Virus record (IMG/VR): IMGVR_UViG_3300025013_000109
Location: 1 to 63,777 of that record
Direction: 5' to 3' (one strand)
Origin: a virus
DNA length: 63,777 bases
The notes below the pieces were generated by a model. It made no database searches. It was not told where the DNA came from and saw only the letters and a list, made by a program, of their open reading frames with translations. Positions 34,131 to 41,882 of this stretch are shown here, piece by piece. Both the position numbers and the translations under genes were made by a program. Every line of letters starts with the position of its first letter. Within the stretch, counting starts at the first letter, position 1.

Positions 34131-34331
34131 ATTTATGTAGGCTGGCTCTCCTGTTAATTTTGAGCCAACACTGAATTGAGCAGACCGGAATTAGTCAAGG
34201 GCCACTTCGACACGTTCGGTTCGACTGCTTCGCGCTCACCGACCGTCTCAGTGACCGATCGAAGTGAGCTTGTATTACCCTTTACTTTTCCGGGATGCGA
34301 TCAATACCTTCGGGGCAAAATTGAGTGAGAG
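34131..34331 (-). repeat. Structured leader element E1, copy A
   Basis: The - strand reads CCCGGAAAAGTAAAGGG ... CCCTTGACTAATTCCGG, arms that pair around a loop enlarged by a palindromic host-type repeat (34203-34268). A second stem GGCTC/GAGCC follows, then the AGGGCA hairpin. The segment 34125-34186 is almost identical to 37359-37420 (copy C). The rest of the stretch up to 34430 is AT-rich and shows nothing else. Confidence 0.75.
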
Positions 34332-34425
34332 AGAACCTTCTGTGATTTACGATTAGCCTATTTACTATTTACAATTTGGGGTTAACAATGTGGACACCTC
34401 TGGAAACAATGTGGACACCTCGGGG

Positions 34426-34458
34426 CACAAAAAAAGGAGGCGTGAGCCTCCTCAGATT
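34426..34458 (-). terminator. Intrinsic terminator after 57-aa gene
   Basis: GAGGAGGCTCACGCCTCC stem-loop followed by TTTTTTTGTG in the - direction. Confidence 0.85.
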
Positions 34459-34472
34459 TGAAGTTGAAACGA

Positions 34473-34646
34473 TTAACTTCCGTAACAACTGATGTAAGCG
34501 TTGTATTCGAAAGAAACGAGTTCTTTGTCAAGCAATTCGGCTGCTCCTTCGAAATAAACCGAATCGAGATAAGTAACGAAGGCTTCCCAAAGGTTGGTAC
34601 TGTTTTCCTGAACTTCTGCGGCTGATTTTAATCTGTAAGTTTTCAT
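34473..34646 (-). CDS. 57-aa acidic small protein
   Basis: Open frame MKTYRLKSAAEVQENSTNLW...ending NAYISCYGS. Amphipathic helices with E/D-rich faces. Flanked by its own E2 leader upstream and an intrinsic terminator 15 nt after the stop, the layout of a single-gene unit. No family recognised. Acidic small phage proteins often target host enzymes, but this is only a general possibility. Confidence 0.65.
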   Translation of the reverse strand: MKTYRLKSAAEVQENSTNLWEAFVTYLDSVYFEGAAELLDKELVSFEYNAYISCYGS

Positions 34647-34703
34647 ACTGTAGTTTTGTTAAAAATTATATGCAGTTTTTCACGGTCAAACATCTGGGGT
34701 AAA

Positions 34704-34757
34704 CAAAGAGGAACTGGAATAACGGATCGAAGTGAGTATATGCCGGGAAAATCCTTG
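34704..34757 (-). repeat. Leader element E2, copy 1
   Basis: 54-nt element in the leader of the 57-aa gene. The ends pair (CAAGGA with TCTTTG, one G-U). Internally GGATTTTCCCGGCATAT and GTTATTCCAGTTCC are shared with copy 2 at 35416-35471. Confidence 0.7.
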
Positions 34758-34759
34758 TT

Positions 34760-35005
34760 TAGGTGAAACCCTTAGCCCAGGATATTGACCGTTTCTTAGC
34801 GTGTAATTTTGCTACAAAACCAGAGTGGAAACACCAAATGCAGAGAGCAGTGGGCGTTGAGAAAACAGCAACGCAGGGAAGCTCACCAACCTAAGATCGG
34901 TTTATGGGGCGGCTGGAATTGCCTGTAAATATGAGATTGCTTCCCGCTTCGTGCCTCGCGGTCGCAATGACGGCCCTTCGACTGGCTCAGGGATCCGGAG
35001 CGACA
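34760..35005. other. Gene-free stretch with a palindromic repeat
   Basis: No credible gene. Contains the E2 upstream flank (with CAAAATTACAC in the - strand, similar to the copy-2 flank) and a CTTCGACTGGCTCAGG-type dispersed repeat near 34976-34992. Possible promoter for the E2 unit, but no clean -7/-33 pair. Confidence 0.5.
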
Positions 35006-35034
35006 TAAAAAAAAGCCTTTCGGCTTTTCTTGGG
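35006..35034 (-). terminator. Intrinsic terminator after SSB-like gene
   Basis: AAAAGCC-GAAA-GGCTTTT stem-loop with TTTTTTTTATG following in the - direction. Confidence 0.9.
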
Positions 35035-35040
35035 TTTCAG

Positions 35041-35352
35041 TTAAAATGGAAGGTCGTCTTCGGCGGGTTTTGCTTGTTTTTTTCGTGATGGCTTTTGTGC
35101 CTTTTTTTGTTCTTCAGGACCATAGGGCTGTGTTGGGATGGCTGCCGAAACTTTGGTCTGATAATAACAGGTGTGGGTGCGTCCGAATTTGTCTTCTTGT
35201 TTCAGTTTAGCCACTTCAAATGAGAGGTACTTTACTCCGTTCTTTTCGAACACGGCTTTTTCGAGGCCTTCAACTGGTAATACAATTCTCACGATGTCGA
35301 GGTTTTCTACCTGAGTTCCTTTTCCGATGTAATGTTTTTCAAAAGTTGCCAT
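35041..35352 (-). CDS. Small SSB-like protein with DDLPF tail
   Basis: 103 aa from the ATG at 35352; the longer frame upstream is leader sequence. A compact beta-rich domain (residues 1-75) is followed by a basic, disordered linker (QKKAQKPSRKKQAKPA) and the terminal EDDLPF. That acidic-hydrophobic tip is the hallmark of single-stranded DNA-binding proteins, which recruit replication partners through it. The OB fold is inferred, not shown. E2 element in the leader, intrinsic terminator right after the stop. Confidence 0.7.
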   Translation of the reverse strand: MATFEKHYIGKGTQVENLDIVRIVLPVEGLEKAVFEKNGVKYLSFEVAKLKQEDKFGRTHTCYYQTKVSAAIPTQPYGPEEQKKAQKPSRKKQAKPAEDDLPF

Positions 35353-35415
35353 AATATTGAATTTAAGGTTATAAAAAAAATTTATACCGGGTGAACTTAT
35401 TCTGAATGAGGGTGG

Positions 35416-35471
35416 CAATGGAGGAACTGGAATACCGGAACGTAGCGAGGATATGCCGGGAAAATCCATTG
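35416..35471 (-). repeat. Leader element E2, copy 2
   Basis: 56 nt. Ends CAATGGA/TCCATTG pair perfectly over 7 bp, while copy 1 pairs CAAGGA/TCTTTG, a compensatory difference. Interior repeats CCGGCATATCC and CCGGTATTCC. Confidence 0.7.
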
Positions 35472-35900
35472 ACGGGAACCACCTTGAAAGAATACACCTT
35501 TGTATATAATTTTGACTAACACTCAATATTCTGTCAACCATAGAAAATTTGCACCGGCGAATGGGTACTAAGGTAAACCGGGAGATTGGGATAGTATTGT
35601 TGCCAGGTGATGGCCTGATCGTGTTCGGTAGAATATCGGTGAAGTAACTATTGAGGCTGTGCCAACGAAACGAAGATGACCGGCGGCCCACGTTAATCAG
35701 ACCATGGCGGCGACATCAACAGCATGGTGTCCGGAACAAAAACACAAAAGGAGCGAACAAGCATTCCGGAAGATGGCCTTACCAACTGAAACTAAATGAC
35801 GAAAGGCTTTTAGGGGAGCGGTGGTTCGACTGCTCGGTTCGATACGCTTCGCTACTCACCCACCATCGGTGAGTGCGACAATTTATGAGTTAGCGAATAA
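35472..35900. other. Gene-free stretch upstream of E2 copy 2
   Basis: About 430 nt without a credible gene. GC-richer than its surroundings. Its left edge (in - direction 3') has CAAAATTATATAC, similar to the flank of E2 copy 1. It holds a dispersed palindrome (GGTTCGACTGCTCGG...GTGAGTGCGACA, 35824-35880). Confidence 0.5.
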
Positions 35901-35902
35901 AA

Positions 35903-35930
35903 AAGGGGAGCGTTAGCTCCCCTTTGGTTA
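35903..35930 (-). terminator. Intrinsic terminator after 125-aa gene
   Basis: AAGGGGAGC-TAAC-GCTCCCCTT stem-loop followed by TTTTTATTC in the - direction. Touches the stop codon at 35928. Confidence 0.9.
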
Positions 35931-36305
35931 AAGATTGATCAGTTCTTCAACGTCGTGCACTTTCACGTCAAGTGTCCGTTTCATTTCGTCGATCACTGAG
36001 CTGATCACTGCCGAGTTTGAAGTTTTGAACTCGTTCCCGCTTGCATCCCGCAGACTAATCACAGAACTCAGCGAATCGGCCCCGATCTGGAAGGTCTGTA
36101 ACTTCCGGCGCGAATCGTTCAACGTTTTCCACCGGTCAATCAGCATCGACAAATCTTCCACCCGCTGGATGCGTTCTTCGAGGGTCATTTTACGAGCTGC
36201 TTCTTCAACTACGTCTTTCACAACTGTCATAGTTGGAGTAACTTCTACCACTTCAACAACTTCAGCAACACTGGCTGCTTTTTCGGCATTATTTGATTTA
36301 CCCAT
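35928..36305 (-). CDS. Helical phage protein of unknown function
   Basis: 125 aa. The N-terminal 30 residues are Val/Glu-rich and low complexity (AASVAEVVEVVEVTP). The rest is a long helix pair (MTLEERIQRVEDLSMLIDRWKTLNDSRRKLQTFQIG...VIDEMKRTLDVKVHDVEELINL). Preceded by E1 copy B and an AGGGCA hairpin, followed by a terminator, i.e. a single-gene unit. No named family. Confidence 0.65.
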   Translation of the reverse strand: MGKSNNAEKAASVAEVVEVVEVTPTMTVVKDVVEEAARKMTLEERIQRVEDLSMLIDRWKTLNDSRRKLQTFQIGADSLSSVISLRDASGNEFKTSNSAVISSVIDEMKRTLDVKVHDVEELINL

Positions 36306-36314
36306 AACATTTTG

Positions 36315-36328
36315 CCCATGCCCTTGGG
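36315..36328 (-). promoter_or_regulatory. AGGGCA leader hairpin, copy B
   Basis: RNA form CCCA-AGGGCA-UGGG, 9 nt before the ATG at 36305, preceded by AUAAGA. The stem differs at two pairs from the other copies while pairing is kept. Confidence 0.75.
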
Positions 36329-36580
36329 TCTTATTTTGGCATCTGGCTCGCCGGTTAAAATTAAATTACGGGTAGTATCCATTGAGCCGGGCGGAATCTA
36401 GTCAAGGGCGAATGTCAGGTTTAACGAGTTGCGGGTTTCGGGTTACGTGTTACGAGTTAAAGGTGACCGAGTGCGAAGCAAGGTTTAGTTATGTCTATAC
36501 CGCTAAACTAAACCACTAAACCTCCCTTTACTTTTCCGGGCGGCGATCAATAACTTTATCCGGAATTTGAGTGTAACTAC
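36329..36580 (-). repeat. Structured leader element E1, copy B
   Basis: The - strand reads TTATTGATCGCCGCCCGGAA...AGTAAAGGG, a loop carrying degenerate heptamer repeats, then CCCTTGACTAGATTCCG and the GGCTC/GAGCC stem. The outermost arm pair differs from copies A and C (GCCCGG/CCGCCC side). Up to 36624 nothing else is seen. Confidence 0.65.
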
Positions 36581-36621
36581 TTTCTCCGTCATCACCGGTA
36601 AGCCTGATTTTTAGAAACAAC

Positions 36622-36648
36622 CAAAAAAAGGGGCGAAAGCCCCTTGAG
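36622..36648 (-). terminator. Intrinsic terminator after 50-aa gene
   Basis: AAGGGGC-TTTC-GCCCCTT stem-loop followed by TTTTTGG in the - direction, abutting the stop codon. Confidence 0.9.
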
Positions 36649-36801
36649 TTACAATCCCGGATCAGCATCTGAATACCCATCGTAAACTTCACCGTAATAA
36701 TTAAGTTCATCATCCTGATTACAGATATCTTCATCTTCATGATAGGCTGAACATACTGTACAATCACCATCCGGACGGCAACAATTTGAATTTTGAAACA
36801 T
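36649..36801 (-). CDS. 50-aa very acidic Cys-containing protein
   Basis: Open frame MFQNSNCCRPDGDCTVCSAY...ending GYSDADPGL. Four Cys in CC-x5-C-x2-C plus one more (ICNQ), and about 14 Asp/Glu in the remainder. It may bind a metal through the Cys cluster or act as a nucleic-acid mimic; both are guesses. AGGGCA hairpin 8 nt upstream and an abutting terminator support a genuine unit. Confidence 0.65.
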   Translation of the reverse strand: MFQNSNCCRPDGDCTVCSAYHEDEDICNQDDELNYYGEVYDGYSDADPGL

Positions 36802-36809
36802 AGTTTTTG

Positions 36810-36823
36810 CCGCTGCCCTGCGG
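36810..36823 (-). promoter_or_regulatory. AGGGCA leader hairpin, copy for 50-aa gene
   Basis: RNA form CCGC-AGGGCA-GCGG, 8 nt before the ATG at 36801, preceded by AUAAGU and GCCAGAUGCC. No E1 element here: the whole leader is only 55 nt. Confidence 0.75.
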
Positions 36824-36856
36824 ACTTATAAAGGCATCTGGCACGCCTGGTTGTTT

Positions 36857-37342
36857 TTACTGAATGAAATTTTCCTGATTAGCAAACTTTGATTCCACTT
36901 GTTCGCATCCCCATGCATCGCGCATATCTTCCATCGACATGATTTTACCTGACTTCTTGAAATATTCTCCTTTGTGCCAGTACCATGCCGTTTTCGGATG
37001 TGAGAATCGGTAACCTTCGCCTTTCAAAGTTTCCCTTACTGCGAAGGTGTTTCCGGTAATCCAGATCCATGAGCCAATCAGTTCGATTGTAATATCTGGT
37101 AAGCAGATGATCCGATCAAGCCGCTCGCGCATTTCTTCTGAAACCTGCTGCTCATATTCCTTCCTTGCTTCCGAAAAATCAGTATTACTGTTGATAAGCT
37201 TTCTTGAAAGCCGGTCATACAAATCATTGATCACCTGCATGATTGCCGTATCACCACCTTTGTCCGGGTGATACAAGAAAGCAAGGCGACGGTACTCCTT
37301 GCGCAATTCATCCAACGTCTTAACACCTTCAAAAAATTTCAT
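36857..37342 (-). CDS. J-domain (DnaJ-like) protein
   Basis: 161 aa. The N-terminal J domain carries HPDKGG (25-30) between helices ELRKEYRRLAFLY and IMQVINDLYDRLSRKL. J proteins stimulate Hsp70 ATPase. The C-terminal ~100 residues are specific to this family (LPDITIELIGSWIWITGNTFAVRETLKGEGYRFSHPKTAWYWHKG). Similar J-domain proteins occur on many phages and plasmids, where host chaperone recruitment for replication is the usual explanation. E1 copy C leads it. Confidence 0.88.
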   Translation of the reverse strand: MKFFEGVKTLDELRKEYRRLAFLYHPDKGGDTAIMQVINDLYDRLSRKLINSNTDFSEARKEYEQQVSEEMRERLDRIICLPDITIELIGSWIWITGNTFAVRETLKGEGYRFSHPKTAWYWHKGEYFKKSGKIMSMEDMRDAWGCEQVESKFANQENFIQ

Positions 37343-37350
37343 AGTTTTTA

Positions 37351-37364
37351 CCGCTGCCCTGCGG
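37351..37364 (-). promoter_or_regulatory. AGGGCA leader hairpin, copy C
   Basis: RNA form CCGC-AGGGCA-GCGG, 8 nt before the ATG at 37342, preceded by AUAAAU. Confidence 0.75.
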
Positions 37365-37566
37365 ATTTATGTAGGCTGGCTCTCCTGTTAATTTTGAGCC
37401 AGCACCAATTGAGCAGACCGGATTCTAGTCAAGGGCGAATGTCAGTTTCGAGGCACGCAGAAAGTGACCGAGCGCGAAGCGTTGTTTATGCAAATCACAT
37501 CCGGGAAGCACAAACCCTTTACTTTTCCGGGATGCGATCAATAACTTCGGGCCAAAATTGTAGGAG
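37365..37566 (-). repeat. Structured leader element E1, copy C
   Basis: The - strand reads TTATTGATCGCATCCCGGAA..AGTAAAGGG, variable loop, CCCTTGACTAGAATCCGG, GCTCAATTGGTGCTGGCTC, GAGCCAG. CCGGA/TCCGG, AGT/ACT and AAGGG/CCCTT pair around an internal loop. Near-identical to copy A outside the loop. Confidence 0.75.
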
Positions 37567-37599
37567 AGATAATACCTCTCTGCCTGAATAGGCGCTTAG

Positions 37600-38161
37600 T
37601 CGGCATTCTCTTTTGGTTCTTTTCTCTGATGCCGGGCGGAAAATCTAAGTAGCAAAATCAGAGAAAAGAACGGCGCAAAATTTTCAGGCCGTAGGTGGTC
37701 CCTGAAAATTCAGATCCCGAGTACTCGGGAGATGGCGCAAGGTTCTTTTTGCCCGCTTTTTCTTACAAGAAAAAGCGTAGAGAAAGTTCTGTGCTTAGAA
37801 TCAATCTAAATAGTATTGATTTTCGCATCTAAAAAAAAGCAAAAAACTAAAATTCAAATAAATAGGTATCTAAAAGGGTGGAAAAACACCCTTCTACTTA
37901 TAGTTAATCCCGAACCGCCCTGATCGTCTTTTGTGCGCACAAGGTCAAAAATGGCGTTATATGCTGAAAGTTGCATATGTTCTGTATAGTGGAGGCTCTA
38001 TCCAAAAACCCATCGCACGGACGAAGGTAGTGCGATACCGAATGTGTTTGAAAGCAAAAAACAGGTGAATGCGAAGCACATTCTCCTGTTGTGGGTAGTG
38101 GAACAATCATTCTGAATTGAATGAAAGGATGTAATGAAATTATGAATGTTTGTGTATCGGG
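37600..38161. other. Gene-free hairpin-rich region after the terminase operon
   Basis: No credible gene in about 560 nt. Visible inverted repeats: GTTCTTTTCTCTGA with TCAGAGAAAAGAAC (37618-37680), AATTTTCAGG with CCTGAAAATT (37678-37710), CCCGAGTACTCGGG (37713-37726), GCTTTTTCTT-AC-AAGAAAAAGC (about 37757-37778), AAGGGTG/CACCCTT (37876-37893), ATCGCAC/GTGCGAT (about 38009-38034) and GAATG/CATTC within CAGG/CCTG (38066-38092). The last is followed by TTTTTTG in the - direction and is probably the terminase terminator. Confidence 0.7.
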
Positions 38162-39817
38162 CTATTGGTTAAACACCGTTGACATTGGTATTGATGTGAC
38201 TTGCCTTGGAAAGAAGTTCAATCCAATAAACAGATCATCCCATGCATCAGTACCGTCGGTACGAAGTTCGAGCGGATCATCTTCAGTCTCTCCAAGTTTC
38301 TCGCCAGCCTTATTCTTTTCAAAACCAGTACGGCCAATTCGGATCCCACACATCTCCATTGATGGAAGCAATGCCGGATTGTTCGCCCGGTTAAACTTTG
38401 GAAACAGATACTTCCGACCCTTAAGTGAATCATCTATAACCTGATGCTTTACTTTGTGTGTCCAGGTATTGCCGATATAAACCGGTTCAACACTCCAGCC
38501 ACGGCGCGACAGTTCTTCAACAACTATCTCCTGAAAGTTTGGTGCATCTTCATCAGCATAAGCGCCATCCAATGCAGTGGAGTTGTAATAGTAGATCACA
38601 TCCTTATTGCGGATGTACTGGTAGTAGTCGCACCAATCGCGGCAGAGTTCCCTGATCTTTCGGTTGAACTTCACATACTTGCTCGATAGGGTTTTCATAA
38701 CAGGCTCAGCACGTTGGCCTGTTATGATCCAATTGATGTTTGCATTATAGTCTAATGTAATGGCTAGTGGCACTGATGGATCAATGTCACCATCCTTCAG
38801 GCAATTGTCTTCAGCAATGCGGTCAAGGTCGAGTGTGCCTTTTGCGGTCCGGAGGTTATCCAGATAAGTAGTATTGTCGGCATCATAGTAATGCACTTCA
38901 GGTGTAAGATTAGGATAGAAACCATCAGTCAGTTTGCGTATCCGTTTGTTCATGATTGAAGTCATGAAGATGACCGGCGGCAAAATAAGTTTCTGCTTTT
39001 TAATGTATTCGATACCAACTATTTCAAGGTTTTCAATGGTGTCGTATTCTTTGTACAGGAAAGCGTTTTGCCTCAGGAAAAACAGTTCGTCGCGTTGCTG
39101 TTGCATTTTCCTGACAGCATTCGCGGGCATTTCAGGCATAAACCGGTATTTGTCTTTCAGGTAATTGATATGGGCAATCGTATTTTCAATGGCCTGTATC
39201 AATTCAGGGTCCATAAGCTTTTCCTGGTCAAGTATCCATTGACCTTCTTTACTGGTTGGCATATCCGAAACAATGGTATAGCCTTTCCATTTATGGCAAC
39301 TTTCGAAGCGAGGTTCTGTGCCCGACAATGTTGGCATAACTTCCTCAAAAAGTTTTTCCTTATTGATTGATCGTCCTTCGTCAATCTTTCCCCAATCAGT
39401 TGTTAATGAGTTGGCCGAAAACCTCACGTCCTGGCTTAATAAATAAACACAAGTTCCATTATAAAAATGTATTGCCTGGTCCCAACTAACAGGTTCAACT
39501 ATCGGAAGCTTAAAGTTCATCCATTTGGGAGCTTTGCGGCCAACAAAATAATGAACATCGCGCTGATATCCGTAACGTTTCAAAAAGGCAAGGGTGTGTG
39601 ATAATGTTTTACCAAGCAACTGTTTGAAGTTGCGCTGGTAAAGAAAACCTGATGAGCCTGGCATGTTTTGAATATCGTATAATAAATCAGGACCTTCAAT
39701 GCCGTCAGATTTTCCGAAACGGCGGGCGCCAACGATACATTTACTGTTTGGGCTGATCTCGTGCACGTACATTTGTGCCGGGTTGAAATACGCTTTCTTA
39801 TTCGCTTTCTTCTCCAT
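38162..39817 (-). CDS. terL: Terminase large subunit
   Basis: 551 aa DNA-packaging motor. Walker A-like GARRFGKS (30-37), Walker B region with acidic pair (TDWGKIDEGRSI, about residue 140) and the C-terminal RNase H-like nuclease beginning ITLDYNANINWIITGQ (about 352), with later acidic residues (STALDGAYADEDAPNF, DGTDAWDD). Full length. Its start overlaps the small subunit-like gene by 20 nt. The ATPase and nuclease halves are in the usual order. Confidence 0.92.
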   Translation of the reverse strand: MEKKANKKAYFNPAQMYVHEISPNSKCIVGARRFGKSDGIEGPDLLYDIQNMPGSSGFLYQRNFKQLLGKTLSHTLAFLKRYGYQRDVHYFVGRKAPKWMNFKLPIVEPVSWDQAIHFYNGTCVYLLSQDVRFSANSLTTDWGKIDEGRSINKEKLFEEVMPTLSGTEPRFESCHKWKGYTIVSDMPTSKEGQWILDQEKLMDPELIQAIENTIAHINYLKDKYRFMPEMPANAVRKMQQQRDELFFLRQNAFLYKEYDTIENLEIVGIEYIKKQKLILPPVIFMTSIMNKRIRKLTDGFYPNLTPEVHYYDADNTTYLDNLRTAKGTLDLDRIAEDNCLKDGDIDPSVPLAITLDYNANINWIITGQRAEPVMKTLSSKYVKFNRKIRELCRDWCDYYQYIRNKDVIYYYNSTALDGAYADEDAPNFQEIVVEELSRRGWSVEPVYIGNTWTHKVKHQVIDDSLKGRKYLFPKFNRANNPALLPSMEMCGIRIGRTGFEKNKAGEKLGETEDDPLELRTDGTDAWDDLFIGLNFFPRQVTSIPMSTVFNQ

Positions 39818-40403
39818 TGCTCACCTCGGTATAACTGACCTCTTCAACTTGTACACCATATTTTTTCCGGAGTTTTGCCTGAATTTCTTTCAAATTTGCG
39901 ATAGGTTTTCTGCCGATAACCGAAACGTCGGTTGATGGCTCCAGGTCGAGTGGTACAATATCTTCCCAGGGCAGCGCTTCCGATTCATCTTTATCCAATT
40001 TGTTCACTTTTACCAGGGCCTGACCGGCACGGATCATGGCTTCGGCCTGTTTTACCTCCAGCAAACTTTCTGCATCAACGGCCATCTTATAACCTTCTCG
40101 GATCATGTGGTTTGCCGTGTGCCGGTGAAATTCGCGGCTAACGCTTTTCACGTTTCCTATTAATATTTTTACCCGTGGAAGATCGCGGTAAGCTGTTGAT
40201 TGGCTTACATCATAAGTTTCCGTGATGTAATTAATCATTTCACTGTCGTTTTTCTCCGGATGGGCAAGCCAGTGAACGTAAGCATCCCTGAGGCGGATGA
40301 TCATGTTTTGTTCGTCGGCATCAAAATGAACGGGGAGTTCAGATTGATCATCAAACAGGTATTTGTTGCACTTTTCCAGAAAACTATCGGTCTCTTTTTG
40401 CAC
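39798..40403 (-). CDS. Terminase small subunit-like protein
   Basis: 201 aa. Contains a helix-turn-helix-like region (EMINYITETYDVSQSTAYRDLPRVKILIG, about 55-85) and a C-terminal IANLKEIQAKLRKKYG. DNA-binding plus overlap with terL supports a role in recognising packaging sites. A second candidate is the gene just upstream, so which one is the functional small subunit is open. Confidence 0.65.
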   Translation of the reverse strand: MQKETDSFLEKCNKYLFDDQSELPVHFDADEQNMIIRLRDAYVHWLAHPEKNDSEMINYITETYDVSQSTAYRDLPRVKILIGNVKSVSREFHRHTANHMIREGYKMAVDAESLLEVKQAEAMIRAGQALVKVNKLDKDESEALPWEDIVPLDLEPSTDVSVIGRKPIANLKEIQAKLRKKYGVQVEEVSYTEVSNGEESE

Positions 40404-40680
40404 GGCGTTCGGCTAAGGTTTGTTGAGTGATCATTTGTTTGGCCATTTCTTCAGCCTGAGGGCTTCCATGTTTAGCCATTTTCACAATGTTAGTGTGGAT
40501 ATCCTTTTTGCTTTCAGTTTTTCCCCGGAAATAAGCGTTCCATATATTGCCTTTTTTTTTCCGGATATCGTTCATAAATTCAGCTTCGTCTAGATCCAGC
40601 AAAATGGCTATTTCTTCAGGCTCCAGGAATATTCCCGAAAACGATTCAATTTCTTTGAGTTGTACTTCAGTTAAATTCAT
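40384..40680 (-). CDS. Small HTH protein upstream of terminase
   Basis: 98 aa. FLEPEEIAILLDLDEAEF is a predicted helix-turn-helix start. IWNAYFRGKTESKKDIHTNIVKMAKHGSPQAEEMAKQMI resembles small-terminase or homeodomain-like packaging proteins of Bacteroidota phages. Overlaps both neighbours (20 and 14 nt). Confidence 0.6.
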   Translation of the reverse strand: MNLTEVQLKEIESFSGIFLEPEEIAILLDLDEAEFMNDIRKKKGNIWNAYFRGKTESKKDIHTNIVKMAKHGSPQAEEMAKQMITQQTLAERRAKRDR

Positions 40681-41173
40681 CCGGAGTTACTTTTAAACTT
40701 TCAGCATACCAGGTTTCGTAATGGATTAACATTGATTGATAATGCCAGGGATTGGTAATGATTACACCGGCTTCTTTTTTGTCGTTGATGTTCAGGTTCG
40801 CGCTGGTGATGACAAGCACTTTCCAATTCTCGTTTTCGATGAAAACCAATTTTGCATGAATGTTCGTCATCCCAATTTCGCTAACAACATTCGACGCGAA
40901 AAAGAGCAATCCAACACGGTACCGCTTTACGCTCAGGTCGAACAGACAGGTAAGCGATGTGATCATGCCTGATTCCTGAAGGTGCAGAAAACTCCGGATA
41001 GCAGTTTCGGTAATCGAAAACGAACTGATCCGGACTATGGCAGGCCCTGTCTGATCCAACAAATGGGCAATCAGCTCATGGGTCGAAAAATCAGCATCCG
41101 AAACGTATGGGATTGTGCTGTCAGGCTTAAGCCGTATTGAAATCTGATTTTTCAATGTCTTCGGTATAATCAA
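40667..41173 (-). CDS. PLD-like nuclease-fold protein
   Basis: 168 aa. One phospholipase-D half-site: MTNIHAKLVFIENENWKVLVITSANLNINDKKEAGVII, with the HxK pair, Ser/Asn and the E-x-G-V end of the HKD motif (about 122-158). Single-HKD proteins such as Nuc dimerise to cut DNA. In the terminase operon it could process DNA ends. That context is suggestive only. Overlaps 41127-41882 by 47 nt. Confidence 0.7.
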   Translation of the reverse strand: MIIPKTLKNQISIRLKPDSTIPYVSDADFSTHELIAHLLDQTGPAIVRISSFSITETAIRSFLHLQESGMITSLTCLFDLSVKRYRVGLLFFASNVVSEIGMTNIHAKLVFIENENWKVLVITSANLNINDKKEAGVIITNPWHYQSMLIHYETWYAESLKVTPDEFN

Positions 41174-41882
41174 TTCCCCAACCTTCCAATTCTTTCATCC
41201 GGGCAGCAAGTTCATCCGCTTTTTTACCGGTTCCGTAAGTTCTCCGGATATAGGTTTTGTTGGCCTTAATGCGCTTCAGTTTATCAACGGCATCCCTTCC
41301 GGCCTTGTCGGCAATGCGCTGCTCCATGGCTTTATCTTTGTTTTCGGCCCACCACCGGTCAATATCATCCCAAAACTGGCGGACCGTCTTTTTGTTGTCA
41401 ATTATTTGAGCGCTCAGCTCACCACGGCGCTCCTTTTTCGTCGGTTCATCAATCAGTTGCTTCAGTTCAGCATGAAGCGTTTTGTTCTGATTCGACAATT
41501 CGCCGGCTTGTTTGTATTTATCCTGGAATACTGCAGGCAATTCTTCAAACCGTACAACCGGGTTCGCATCAATCGTTACCCGCCCTGATCCTCCGGTAGT
41601 TTTTTCAGTACCGACGACTTTACTCACTGCATTTCTTACTCCCTCCCCCCGCGGGGAGGGCCGGGGAGGGGCTGTAGTTATTTTTGCCTTTATCTCATAC
41701 ACCCTCGCGTAATGCTGCAATTTATTCCGGAGCATGTTAACATGGATTTTGCCGGGGTTTGGAGTACTCAAAAAATTATTTGCATCCTGGTCAACACCCA
41801 GGTTTTTGAAAATCCGGACACCAGCCGGGTAATCCTTCATTCCGGTGGCCAGGTAATTGGCCAATTCTTCCTGTGGGGTCAT
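41127..41882 (-). CDS. Helical basic protein of unknown function
   Basis: 251 aa, highly charged, mostly alpha-helical with coiled-coil segments (YKQAGELSNQNKTLHAELKQLIDEPTKKERRGELSAQIIDNKKTVRQFWDDIDRWW). An internal PPRPSPRGEGVRN insert (about 73-85) is encoded by a GC palindrome of the dispersed repeat family. Probably a virion-assembly or packaging factor by position. No family recognised. Confidence 0.6.
   Translation of the reverse strand: MTPQEELANYLATGMKDYPAGVRIFKNLGVDQDANNFLSTPNPGKIHVNMLRNKLQHYARVYEIKAKITTAPPRPSPRGEGVRNAVSKVVGTEKTTGGSGRVTIDANPVVRFEELPAVFQDKYKQAGELSNQNKTLHAELKQLIDEPTKKERRGELSAQIIDNKKTVRQFWDDIDRWWAENKDKAMEQRIADKAGRDAVDKLKRIKANKTYIRRTYGTGKKADELAARMKELEGWGIDYTEDIEKSDFNTA

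Noticed and set aside
35353-35691. N-terminal extension of the SSB-like gene
   Set aside because: The extension covers E2 and has no conserved protein features. The ATG at 35352 gives a compact domain with the DDLPF end.
34131-37566. E1 elements as integron attC sites
   Set aside because: Palindromic and beside cassettes, but no R'/R'' core pair (RYYYAAC/GTTRRRY) and no integron-type integrase.
37904-38110. A 68-codon frame in the hairpin-rich region
   Set aside because: It runs through three hairpins and a likely terminator and has no family resemblance or coupling.
37600-38161. Retron msr-msd beside a reverse transcriptase
   Set aside because: Structured, but both RTs carry the DGR motif 4 (SQ), have TR/VR pairs and lie about 16 and 22 kb away.
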